64,000 nucleotides of DNA from Bathymodiolus brooksi (lineage: Eukaryota; Mollusca; Bivalvia; Mytilida; Modiolidae), in assembly GCA_963680875.1 (NCBI GenBank), contig OY804589.1, forward strand, positions 19,612,413 through 19,676,412. Reading direction: 5' to 3'. The position numbers and the translations under genes are program-made. The notes below the pieces were generated by a model. That model saw nothing but the letters and a program-made list of their open reading frames with translations. It searched no databases and was not told where the DNA came from. This document shows positions 11,620 through 22,900 of this stretch, piece by piece (position 1 is the first letter of the stretch; every line of letters begins with the position of its first letter).

Positions 11620-12480
11620 CTTGGGTGAAGTGAATTTGTTAATTTATGAAATTGTTGTAGTTTTTCTAATCCATGATGCCAAATTCCCCAAATATCATCA
11701 ACATATCTCCAATAATGGGATGGTAAATATTTACTTTTTGAATATAACTCCTGTTCCCAGTTGCCTAAATAAGTTCAGGCATAATTCATTCCCAGATGGG
11801 AGCCAATAGCTGTGCCATCAGTTTGTAAAGAATGTTTGTTATCAAATCTAAGATTATTGTTTTCAAGTACAAGATCCATCATTTCCAGTACGGAATCTGT
11901 TGATATTGTTTTGGTTGTTCTATTTTCGAATGCAATTTTACATGCAGATTATGCTTCTATTCGCGGGACACTCGGATATAACGCCTTGACGGCTAGACAG
12001 AACATTATTGTTTCGTTTGGTAGAGATTGTGAAATGTTGTTAAGTTTTTGCAGAATATCTGTAGTGTCTTTGATGTACGTATTTAAATTTCGCACATTTT
12101 CCGACAGTTCCTGTTCAACTACTTTCGCCATTTTCTCCGTTGCGTGATTGCTGCCATTAATGATTGTTCTAAATGGATGGTTTTTCTTGTAGGTATTCGG
12201 GTTGTCTTGTGCTTTTCCCGGCTGGGTGCCTTTTAGTATCAAATAGTCTTTTAGATATGTTGTAATAAGCTGTTGATTATGCATCGTTTCAATCGATTTC
12301 TTAATTTTATCTTCAATTTTTGTAGTTATATCTTTATCAGTTTCAGTATAAGTATCGTTGTCTTTCAGTTCATATCTTTATCAGTTTCAGTATAAGTATC
12401 GTTGTCTTTCAGTTCATTATATATTTCATTTTCATAGTCATTTCGATTTAAAACAACTATACCTTATGTTTTATCACTGG
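11620..12480 (-). pseudogene. PLE reverse transcriptase (sense part)
   Basis: Starting at about 12480 the minus strand reads GIVVLNRNDYENEIYNEL, then GTQPGKAQDNPNTYKKNHP and FRTIINGSNHATEKMAK, the LP.IHKP-like and RPI-like blocks of Penelope RT, followed by the palm and HYWRYVDDIWGIW with YVDD at 11694-11705. In-frame stops and frameshifts occur at several places. Confidence 0.8.
12333..12420. repeat. Tandem duplication of about 45 bp inside the PLE
   Basis: The block containing ATCTTTATCAGTTTCAG, then GTATCGTTGTCTTTCAGTTC, occurs twice in a row within the RT coding region. Confidence 0.85.
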
Positions 12481-12660
12481 TTGGATGACAATAGAAACAT
12501 CGTATCACAACCTGGACGCGACCGTTGGCTTGACTTATATATTCAAGAGCTGGGAGATGACATAATAAAAGGGCTAAACAAAGATTTTAAAATGAACATA
12601 ACAAAGCAAGAAGACAAAGCATTAAAGGAATTGTTATACGATGATGCTATAGTTATCCGG
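12481..12660 (+). pseudogene. Inverted 5' segment of the PLE RT
   Basis: The plus strand reads MNITKQEDKALKELLYDDA followed by IVIR, which in Penelope proteins directly precedes the P(A/S)DKGG block. That next block is found on the opposite strand starting at 12480. The two halves meet head to head, with the junction-proximal ends of the ORF at the outer edge (12660) and at 12480. This is the geometry expected from twin priming. Confidence 0.75.
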
Positions 12661-12771
12661 TATAGTGGTTATAAATCGTGGTTATTAGCCTTGTAATCGG
12701 TCATGGAATGGGGTTTATATAAACGTTGATATCTTAATTGCGTACGGACGACGCATTGCTGGAATAACATT

Positions 12772-13125
12772 TAAGTGAGTGAGTGAGTGAGTGCTTGTTG
12801 TTTAATGCTAAATCAACAGCTATAACGTGGTGAGAACAAGTTAATTTTCAATGAGATGATGATGAGGTCCGCTTTGTACTAGACCAACAAGCTGGATTGA
12901 ATTTGCATAGTCTAGCTCACTGAAACAACAGTCTGCGGATAGACATGTCGCTCCACTCGGACACATTATTCTGATTCCGAGCCAACCAGTTTTTGCTCTT
13001 TCTCCGTAATTCTGCGTGCTTAGCGGAGGAGCAACAAATACCCATTTCATTGTCTTTGGTTTGACCCAACCGGGACTCGAACCCACGATCTACCGCACTC
13101 AAGCCGAGCACGGACGACACATAGC
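12772..13125 (-). repeat. SINE family A, long copy
   Basis: On the minus strand it starts with a tRNA-like head whose B box reads GGTTCGAGTCC, followed by GGGTCAAACCAAAGACAATG, a central core (TTGTTTCAGTGAGCTAG) and a tail TTGTTTAATG ending in a short ACTC repeat. It abuts the inverted end of the PLE. Confidence 0.75.
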
Positions 13126-13312
13126 TGGAATAACATTCAAGTGAGTGAGTGAGTATTTGTTGTTTAATGCACAATCAACAGCTATAACATGGTGAGAACA
13201 AGTTAATTTTCAATGACATGATGATGAGGTCCGCTTTGTACTAGACCAACAAGCTGAATTGAATTTGCATAGTGCTAGCTCACTGAAACAACAGTCTGCT
13301 ACTCTCAAAGTC
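13126..13312 (-). repeat. SINE family A, second tandem partial copy
   Basis: The 3' half of the same SINE, including the core and GTGAGTGAGTGAG tail, is repeated head to tail directly after the long copy with few differences. Confidence 0.7.
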
Positions 13313-14300
13313 AAAAAGTTGAAAAACAATATAATAAAACAAATTTGGGAGCAAGAATACCAACGTGCCTAAGCAATATTTACTTTGGTCTCCTATGACT
13401 GACAGGGGGGTCGATCCTTTTGATAATACTTGTATTATTTAGGAACTATAAATGCCAATAATAAATATATAAACAAACAATATGTTGATATATCATTTCA
13501 TATTAATATCCAGGTATGTTTTCAATAAAAAATATAAAAGGAAGCAATATTATTCATAGCATACAACAAATACTAGCACCAAACGAGATGATGTTCTATA
13601 TTAATGAAGCAATCTTGATAAAGAGAAACGCATATATTCATGTCATATTATACAAATATATAGACAAATAGCTGGCAATGACATTGTTATCGCTTGAAAC
13701 TACAGTACAGTCAGAGACATAGCGTGACAAATCACTGTGATAGACGTATCACTATTCTTAGTGATACTGACCTATCTTTGGTTTGCTTAATCTATTTACT
13801 TATATTGATATTCTTTTTGGGTGATAGTAAGTAACACTCTACATGTGAAGGAAATTTTGAAAATATATAAATAGAACAAAAGATATATCCAAATCACCAA
13901 GATGGGTGATACATCTATCACCGTGATTTATCATATACTATTGATATTTCGACTGGATGTCAAGACATGCAATCACTAACAATTATATTTCAATATTACG
14001 GAAGTGTATTGGGGCCAAAAGTTTTATTTTTTATTTTTCATTTTTCAAAATGTCAACTTTAATCTTGGTAATTTGAACTGTATTAAGTAAAGATTGCACG
14101 ACAGTCGCATGCACATGATAGCCACAAAATATGCATGCATCGACCACATAGCTCACCCTGTACAAAATATTTAGACGTAATAACTGAAGTTCAAAATAGT
14201 GACAATGTGAAACACTTCAATACAAATTATTATTTCTGGTATGTGCTATATAAAATATTTGAACCATTCGACATAAATTTTGTCATTTACAGTATGAATT
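13313..14300. other. AT-rich intergenic stretch, nothing recognised
   Basis: No ORF with protein-like composition, no RNA gene and no clear repeat were seen. Confidence 0.4.
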
Positions 14301-14304
14301 GTTA

Positions 14305-14462
14305 TGGTTAGTGTTATTGTGTTTAACGCCACGTTCAACAATGTTTTAGTTATATCTTAATGATCAGTTTTATTGGTGGAGGAAACCGGATTACCCGAAG
14401 AAAACCACCAACCTGCTGCAAGTCACTGACAACCTTTATCATAGAATGTTGCATGAATTGTA
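14305..14462 (-). repeat. SINE family B copy
   Basis: Tail phrase GTTTAACGCCAC, then TTTTATTGGTGGAGGAAACCGG and CAAGTCACTGACAACCTTTATC, as in the other copies, read on the minus strand. The tRNA head is missing. Confidence 0.7.
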
Positions 14463-14519
14463 CTCTATTCCATTCAACAAATACATGTAATATTATGTTT
14501 ATATCAAAATATAAATATA

Positions 14520-14830
14520 AAATAAAATAATGTCCATGAAAAAGAAAGTATTATACAATTATTATAAATATCTATTTCAAACATAAAACAATACATCTAT
14601 ATTGTTCCTATTATAACATAACTATTCATAACAATATACAAGAACATATTACAATTATAAGTCTGTATTGTATTAAAAGGAATGGGAAAATATTTAAATG
14701 CTAAATAAACCAAAAATGGACATTCCATAGAAACTGACAACATAGGGTATTCAAGACGAAGACAAACAAAGCAAAAACAGAACACAGTATGCATAGGACA
14801 CCATTATATGCAAACCAGCACAAATAACGT
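14520..14830. repeat. Dispersed repeat family C fragment
   Basis: It contains the reverse complement of the family C phrase (TCTCTGGATTGTCC-like block, GTCTTCGTC and the GCATAGTGGTGTCC block) found again near 20340, 23490, 31670, 37000 and 37570. Confidence 0.5.
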
Positions 14831-14884
14831 AAATAAGTAGGCACAATAGCAATATATTATCATTATAGATTAGGCAAATTAACT

Positions 14885-15065
14885 ATAGGGTTAAGGGTAT
14901 GGTGCTTAACGCCACTTTCAATAAAATTTCAGCTATATCGTGGCGGTCAGTTTTATTGGTAGAGGAAACCGAGTACCCAAAGAAAACCATCAACCTGTCG
15001 CAAGGCACTGACAAGCATTATCACATAATGTTGTATCGAGTACACCAATTTAACTACATATCACT
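14885..15065 (-). repeat. SINE family B copy
   Basis: GTGCTTAACGCCACTTTCAA, the ATATCGTGGCGGTCAGTTTT block and GTATCGAGTACACC identify the family. Confidence 0.7.
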
Positions 15066-15069
15066 TATT

Positions 15070-15535
15070 TACTCTATCAAGCTTTAGCTAATGCCCAGTA
15101 ATTTGTCATTTTTGTTATGGAGCTAATACTATAAATATGGAAAAAATTCAAGAAAAAGCACTAAATGTTATATATAATGGAAACCACTCCACATATGAGG
15201 AACTTTTGGATATTTCAAAATCACCTTCTGTATCAATTAGACGCACCATTGCAATAGCTATTCAATCATTTAAATTAAAAATAAGGAAATACCTCAATAT
15301 ATACATTATCTTGTAGTTTTTAATAAAAATAAATATGATTTTAGTTACAGCAATACAGCACATATACCAACATTCAAGACCACCCGGTATGGATTGAACT
15401 CTTTTAGATAGTATGCTTCATAAACTTGGAATGAGCTGTCAGACCACTTCAGGAAAGAAACACCGGTCAACCAATTTAAGGGTTTAATAAACTATTGAAT
15501 GGCAGCTCATGTCACTGCAGCTTCTGTGCATGATG
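15070..15535 (+). pseudogene. LINE 3' coding fragment
   Basis: The plus strand reads KIQEKALNVIYN, STYEELLDISKSPS and SIRRTIAIAIQSFK, then TFKTTRYGLNSF and WNELSDHFRKET, the C-terminal signature of Jockey/CR1-type ORF2 proteins. It is split by stops and frameshifts and is an isolated 5'-truncated copy. Confidence 0.75.
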
Positions 15536-16870
15536 TTTAATATATTTTCATTCTTTTTGCTTTGTCTTTTAAAATTGTAGATAGATGCATGCGCTTTTAA
15601 AATTTATAATTTTAAAATTTTGTTAGTTTCTTATTTATAACCATACTTTCTGTTTACTCACATCAATATATGTGCTTTTAAATTATGCGAGTGCTAGGCC
15701 TATTATGTGTTTTATTGCTTTGATATTGTTTAGCTTAGTTTTAAATTTCATGTATGGAAATTTAAATTTAACAGTGCTTTTTAAATTTATTGTGTACATA
15801 ATTTGTTTATTGATTGTACATGTATATTTTTATGTCGAATTTAAATGCTCACTAGAGTTTTGTTTTAATTGTTTGTTTCTTTTCGACTCTAACTATATTT
15901 TATTGCATTTTATTGTATTATTACATTGTAAATTTGTTGGCTTAGTAAATCCATTCTGCCAATTACAAGTCAAGAACGTAAGCAGTCATGCATTGTTGTG
16001 TTAGAGGTATCGATTTTGCATCTTTCTACCATTTTTTTCCATTGGATTTTGAAATTGATTTTCATTTCATTGTTGCATTTCTACCGCCACATACAACTGA
16101 AATATTGTTGAAAGAGTCGCTAAACACCAGAAAAAATTACTAAGAGATTACAATCATGACAATAATATTATGTTAAATACATGCTCTGAATTTCTAGTTC
16201 GGGTGATTATTATTATACGGGTAATCAGAGTATTGGCCACCAAAATTTCTACAAACGATATATGAAGTTTATGTTGCATGGAATATATTTTTTAGAAAAA
16301 TAACAAAAGAAACCACTCTGGACTACTAATTCTAAATTTAACTAAGCACATTAAATATATATAATTTTTAGAAAAATAATAAAAGAAACCATTTTCGATT
16401 CTTTGTAATACGAATGGTTTTTAATTGGTGTTACATTTTTTTACAGTTAATTTGATCATATTATACTTCACTAAGAAAACAGCTAAATAAACACATTTTT
16501 GATTATTTGTAAATCTTTGAATTTGACCGGTTTTATCATTGCCAATTAGCAATTTCATAATTACATTATTTGTCATAGGGGATAAGTAGCCTTATTAATC
16601 AATACGCCGCAAGTGTTACATGCATGCAAAAAAGCATATCTATATATACATGCAAAATATTTGTTTTCGAACAAAGGAATTCTTTAAAGTACTTTATGCA
16701 GTAAGGAGGTTCACTTTTCGCAACTAACCAATTCTGTATGATAAAATAATCATATGTGTATCGATTGGAAGGGAGTTTCCATTTTGTAAAAAGAGTGCAA
16801 TCGTCTCCAGAAAAAGTGAGCAAGTAAAGTCTATCATTTATCTGTTATTTCATAACATATATCGTTGGTA
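15536..16870. other. Downstream flank of the receptor phosphatase gene, no gene seen
   Basis: The region is AT-rich. An open frame at 15672-16004 is Phe/Leu/Ile/Cys-rich in a manner expected from T-rich DNA. A short repeat (TTTTTAGAAAAATAA) occurs twice near 16290 and 16368. No clear AATAAA signal for the phosphatase transcript was identified. Confidence 0.4.
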
Positions 16871-16875
16871 CTGAG

Positions 16876-16947
16876 TTAGAAGTTGGCATACACATTTGTA
16901 GATTCTATGTAGATATTCAAAGCTTCATAACAAAGGCGATATTCCTC
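16876..16947 (-). CDS. RPTP exon 23: C-terminal end of D2 and stop
   Basis: After acceptor ACAG it reads [16 protein letters not shown] then TNVYANF and TAA. It matches the EQY.FCYEA..EYL...YANF ending of receptor PTP D2 domains, so this is the true end of the protein. Confidence 0.9.
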   Translation of the reverse strand, partial: EEYRLCYEALNIYIESTNVYANF

Positions 16948-19900
16948 CTGTAGTAAAAACAAACATAGTTTTAAATTTAAAAAGTTTAGCCAATGTAGCA
17001 AATTTCCATTGTATAAAAATATTCAATAACGTATGTTTGACAGAAAGCATAAACATTCTTGCACCACTTGTGGCATCCGTCGTGTTACTCTTGTATAAGA
17101 TCGAACGATAAACCATGTCAAAGGACAGGAATTTTACAACATTCAGAATACAAACGTATATATCAAATTTAGTGTGCACGACGCGTGTCTGGATGCATCT
17201 TTGGTCAACTGTAACAGAGAGGATTCTTAAAGGTGAAAAGGTAAAATATATTCCACATTTTTGTGTCTGTCTCAAACCATGACCTGGAAGAAGTGGATTT
17301 TCTTGTGTTCATTGATTTAAGGTGAAAGGTGGTTGTTTCTTTTGTTTCTATTGGCTGAATTGTGGACCATCGTTATTTCAACGTTATTTCTATAAAATGG
17401 CTAAGAATGAAAGAATAGACAAAGACACAGATAGTAGGCAATTCCTTATTTTCAATTTCTTCAAATTAGTACAAAATCGTATACAAGAAAGGCGTATTTA
17501 AATTAACTGGATACCAAAAATGATAAGAGAACTATCATTAGTGTAATAGCAAATCATAGCACCATGTTAAATATAGATTCATACTTTTGTACTTACAAAG
17601 TCTGCAAAAAACTCAGGACGTCTTAACTGCAGAAGCCGTACAAGCTGGAAGATATCTGCTGTCTCGTCGATCTTCATACTGAATACTGCATTCGTAAATG
17701 TACAGAACAACCCACAATTCTTTGCACCATTACTGATGAAGGCATAAACAAACTTGTTAATATGAATCTAATGGAGACAGTATAATAGTAGATTTCCATA
17801 TAATACTAGAGCTATATCATTTTCCTACCGTGGTATGTGTCAGGGTTGGATTCTAGTAATTCACGTGTGATGTCAAGCCAATCAGAGTAGCGATTTTGCA
17901 TGCTTTTTATATGCTGGTTTGGGGCCAAAACTCATGAGTTGTGAGAGTCGTTAGCATATAATTCTGGGGAAAATTAGAGGGGTACAAAAGAAAAACAACA
18001 AATGATCGGACAACTCCAACACATATAAAAACCGTCTGTAGGATCTGGTACTCGAAATGGTAAACTGGAACCTCCTCATAACTTGAAGCTGATACGATAC
18101 GTAGACAAAGCGCTATTTTGACTTGGGTTTTATCATGTCAGTCACCGGTAACATGTAATTGAGGTACGAAAATCCAGTTGTTGTTATGCAATTGATATCA
18201 ATGATCATATCACCTTATTCCTAGATTTTCGTAATAACTACAACATTGGACGTTTCATTCGCGAATATCACTTTTCATGCCTATTTCAAATGGTTTCCTT
18301 TCACATGACAATATAATACTCCATTACGTGATTATGTTAAGAATCTGATTTATGATGTCATGACGAATTTTTGTTGTATACTAATGCCCAGAAACAAGAC
18401 TAAAATGTACATTAGAATCAAACGTTGGACTTTTCTGTGTATTGATGTGTTTATATACATGTAACCTATTCGTCAAATGTTCATACAAAATTCGATTCTC
18501 GTGTGTATGGATCACTAAATATACTGCTACTTGTCGATATTCTGTAAAGTAGAGGCATTATGTGTATATACCTACCTGCTGACAACAGTAACTGGATCAG
18601 GAGACATACTGATTCTTGTAGATATTAAATCTACCAGTCTACACAAAACTTTAGGATCTGGCATGTTTTCACATACAGTTTGGTATATAGCTATTTCTTT
18701 TGGTTTATCGTCCTGAAATGTATTTCAAAGAAAAGAAATATTTCAGCAAATGTCAAATGATAAAATTTGAATCATGTCTTTTGATTCCAATGAAATTAGT
18801 GTATTTCCTTATGATATCACCATTGCAACACAAATATGATTATCCTCCAGTAAACTGATAATTACAATATAGGGTATGGTATCTCCCAATGCATTGCTTA
18901 TTATATCATGAAATTAGGGTGAAATGAAACTAGGATTAAAACATACGATGTAGATTTTGCAAACTGAGTGTCTGAGATAAAGAAAAAAACACAGAATGCA
19001 TTGATTGCTAGCAAATCATCATTCTACTTTAAGCATTCGTTGAATGAAAGGAGACGACTGTCATTAAATCAAAATTTTCTGCTGTCCGAGAGAATTTCAC
19101 GTGATTGTTATTGTCGTCATCTACAAACACCATCCACACATTATTTTATAAAAAATAAAACACGAAATGGTGCATTTGTTAGTAAATATATTTCATAAAA
19201 ATCCTTAGAAATATATCCTTTTTATATTTCATAGAAGTTTATACTTTATATTTCACCTTCTTTGACATAATCAGTGTTGCCTCTGTAATGTCCAGTTCTC
19301 CTTGGTCTCGTTTTGTAATTTTCATGGTAAATTGACCACAAGTAAAGGAATCTGTCGTTGCTGTATAAACCAGATCAGCCTTGCAAGATTAAAGTATATA
19401 TATCAATATAAAGCGAAACCTACTAAATACGTTTATCATATAGCATTACAAAATCATATTTCGATACAATCAAAGTATAAACTCAATCTTTAGTTTTATG
19501 TGTATGTTTTGGAGATCGTTGTTTGTCCTTTTGCCTCTTTTCCTTTTGTCGATTGCGTTGTCTGTCCTTCTTCGATTTACGGATTCTGATTACCCCTTTG
19601 GTATCTTCAAACTCTTCTCAATGCTTCTTAATGTATCAATTAATTTACATGAATAAAATATAATTAGTAAATTTTGTGGGGTTCGCTTGGTCTTTTTCTT
19701 TTGGCCAATGTATTGTATGTACCTCCTCGACTTGCGGCTTCGAATTACGTTTTTGGTATCTTCAAATGTTTCTGGATATTGGCAAAATGTTTCAAAAGCA
19801 TAGTATGTTTGTTGAATTTACATCTACCTATGCAATCACTGACAATTATCCGTAAAGTAGAGAAAGTTAAGTTCCTTCAGATGGCGAAGTGTACTCGATA

Positions 19901-22900
19901 AAAACTGTGTGAGTTACATTCGAAAAGTAGGTAGTTTTCTCACTGTGCTTAACCAATGAAACCGAGCGCAATCATATACTGAAATATTGGTTAATTGTTT
20001 ATAAACCAATCCCCATATTATCAAAACATTCTGTTCAAAAATCGGAAATCTTCACAAAAATTTCAGTGTACATGTTTGTTATTTTAATTTCATGTTATTG
20101 TGTACCTCTTTTTGATCATTCAGGATTAAGACAATCGTTGAAGAGCTGTGATCTCTAATCATGGTCCATAAATCCACTTTAGTATCAGGCAGTGGTAACT
20201 GTGTTGCAAGATATCCCACAAATTTTGTGTATGACTGAAGTAGTTTGAATAATTATAACATTAAATAAACTCCAGATAAATTGTATTCTAGCTATCCAAC
20301 TGACAAAATAATATCGATGTTCGGTTCTTCGTTACCTCCAGTTGTTTGTAGGAGGGTTCATGTCTTATTTGTGTTATTTATGTTTGTTTGTGCATAGTGT
20401 CCTGCTTTTGTTTTTGTTTTTTTTTTTGATCTTCGTCTGGTTGCCAGTTTCTCTGAAATGTTCATTTTTGATTAATTGCCCCTTCGATATTCTCTACAAA
20501 AAGGGTAATAACAAAATTACCGAAATCCGAACATCATATGATGAAAATGTTCAACTGATTTTAAAGAGTTATCTCTCTGTAGTGTATGGTACTCCCTTAA
20601 TAAATAATCACGAAAAATTCACGGGGTTCTTATCAATATATGTGAAACATATGAAAACAATAATTTGCTAATTTAAACTGCAAAACCGTCATACCAATAA
20701 TGCTCGGAACCCATTAAAATACCAGTGGTTCAATATTCAAAGGATACTGGGAAAGAGAAAATCTCTAATACCGAACTTGATATTCATTCTTTCAAAAAGT
20801 TCCACCATTTATCAAAATTATCGCGACTAAGTTATACAATCATCTCCTTTACAGTACAAATATAGCTGGAATGAATATATTTCTGCTAAAACTTTTCAAA
20901 GCTATTATCAGTTTGTTCTCATTCATCTCTCAGTATCACCAGAAACAGGAACACAAAACGTTGAAAGTCTTAAAATGATATTATAAACATGCAGCCTTTA
21001 GTTGAGGGTGTTATGGTAGATTACCACACGAAGAAAAAAATATCACCCGAGATAAATCGAGGGTAATGTTTGTTTTCTGAGTGTGGTAAACTACCACAAC
21101 ACCCTCAAAATGTTTTTTTATTGTACGCATGCCTATTTTCATTCTTAAACAAATAATATCGGTATATCATTAATAAATACAAGTATATTTCAGCATTTTA
21201 ATAATCGGTAAAACTAGGTCGGAACAGCACGGGCGTAGCTTGGGGTCAAATATTACAGAGCTAGGGGGTCTCTCCCTTCCCCCCAGAAACACCTCCTCCA
21301 GAAACCACCGTCATTTTAAGCAAGGAAAACACTTTTTTCTTCTTTTTAAAACAAGAAGTCATGGCCTATTTGAATAAAATTTGTATTGTATTGATTCCAT
21401 TACCACTGAAACGACGTATCTTAAAGGAGTGCCGAGTTATTCAATGCAACATAAAAAGATAATGATAAACCATTTTGGTAGTCTAATGTTTATTGAATAT
21501 ATTTTTTCTTCACATGTTAAACTACTCCTGTGCCAAGTTCGATCTTTTTAACAGGATTCATTGATTACTGGTCAACCACAACCTTACATTGTTATACTTA
21601 TTAAGTAATACAGATGTTATTAGAGCAATTTACATTATTTTTTTATTTATTTATGCAGTTATTTTTTTTACCGAGGCAGTTGCCTCGGTTGCCTCAATGG
21701 AAGCTACGCTACTGAGCAGGTGGTATATTTCGGTGTTCGGCAAACTTCGGTCTGAGAAGGTGGTATTGTCGTTGCTATGCGAACAATGCCTCCCGTTGCT
21801 AAGAAAGGCGGTGTTTACTAAAACTATTGAAATATACCACCTGGCTCTAACCAATGAATTTAATTGATTAGCAAAAGTAATTTGCATAAAGTATAATGAA
21901 TGGAAATATCTGTTCAACTATGATGATGAAGCCCGCTTTGTACTAGAACAACATGCTGCGTTGAGATTTTATAGTGCTAGATCACCGAAACAACAGTCCA
22001 TTGGTAGACATGTCGCTTCACTCGGACAAATTATTCTGATTCCGAGCCAACCCGTCTTTGCTCCTTAATGCCAGGTGTTTGAAGCAACAAATACCATTTT
22101 TATAGTTATTGGTCATACCCGACCAGGACTCGAACTAATGACCTACAACACACGATTCAAGAACACGAGGCGATCATGCTGACCATTACACCACTGGTGT
22201 GGTCTACTTTAAGTCATATATTTAATCAAGATTCAAGAACAAACATAGCATTGATGAATATAGTAAATACATGAAAATATACAATATATAAAATTGATAT
22301 AGAAATAGTTTACATACAGGAACCTGAACTGCATTAATAAAGTTTGATCTTCCTTTCTCAAACGTTGTAAGGTACAGCCTTGTACTGTCCACTGTAAAGA
22401 AAAGTTGGAAATACGAAAACGTAAATCGATGTGATTGTTATTTTTGCGAAGGTGTCCACTTAAATTAATCAGAGTGTAATCAACCTGCGAAACATGGCGA
22501 AAAACCATACAGTTGTGTACTGGACTGTCATTTTGTTATGCATATTTATATTATTCGTGGTGGTTGTGACCGCATGGTAGTTGGATTTACAACTACCTAT
22601 GCAATCAGTGAATATCACTACTAACGTTGTAATTTCTAATACCACTAGGACGATACAACATCATGTAATAAAATTTGTCAGCGACTTACGGCGGGTCGGT
22701 GGTTTTCTTTGGGTACTCCGGTTTCCTCCAACAATAAAACTGACCGCCACGATATAACTGAAATATTGTTGAAAGTGGCGTTAAACACCATAACCCTAAT
22801 CTCCTCGGTCATCTTATGTCGTGGTGTAGTCTTGTATTAGTGATTTTATATTTAAATGAACCTCGTGAATGGCTCATTTATATATATAATCTTTATTCTC

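Larger units (their letters stand above)
10521..12697 (-). mobile_element. Penelope-like retroelement with 5' inversion
   Basis: From 12480 down to about 10640 the minus strand carries RT motifs, a YVDD box and a C-terminal Cys-rich plus GIY-YIG-type endonuclease, the hallmark of Penelope-like elements. The segment 12481-12660 is the next upstream part of the same ORF but lies on the plus strand. A hammerhead-like RNA motif sits at the 3' end. Multiple frameshifts make it inactive. Confidence 0.85.

Noticed and set aside
15672..16004. 110-codon hydrophobic open frame
   Set aside because: Phe/Leu/Ile/Cys-rich composition expected from T-rich DNA; no splice or homology support.
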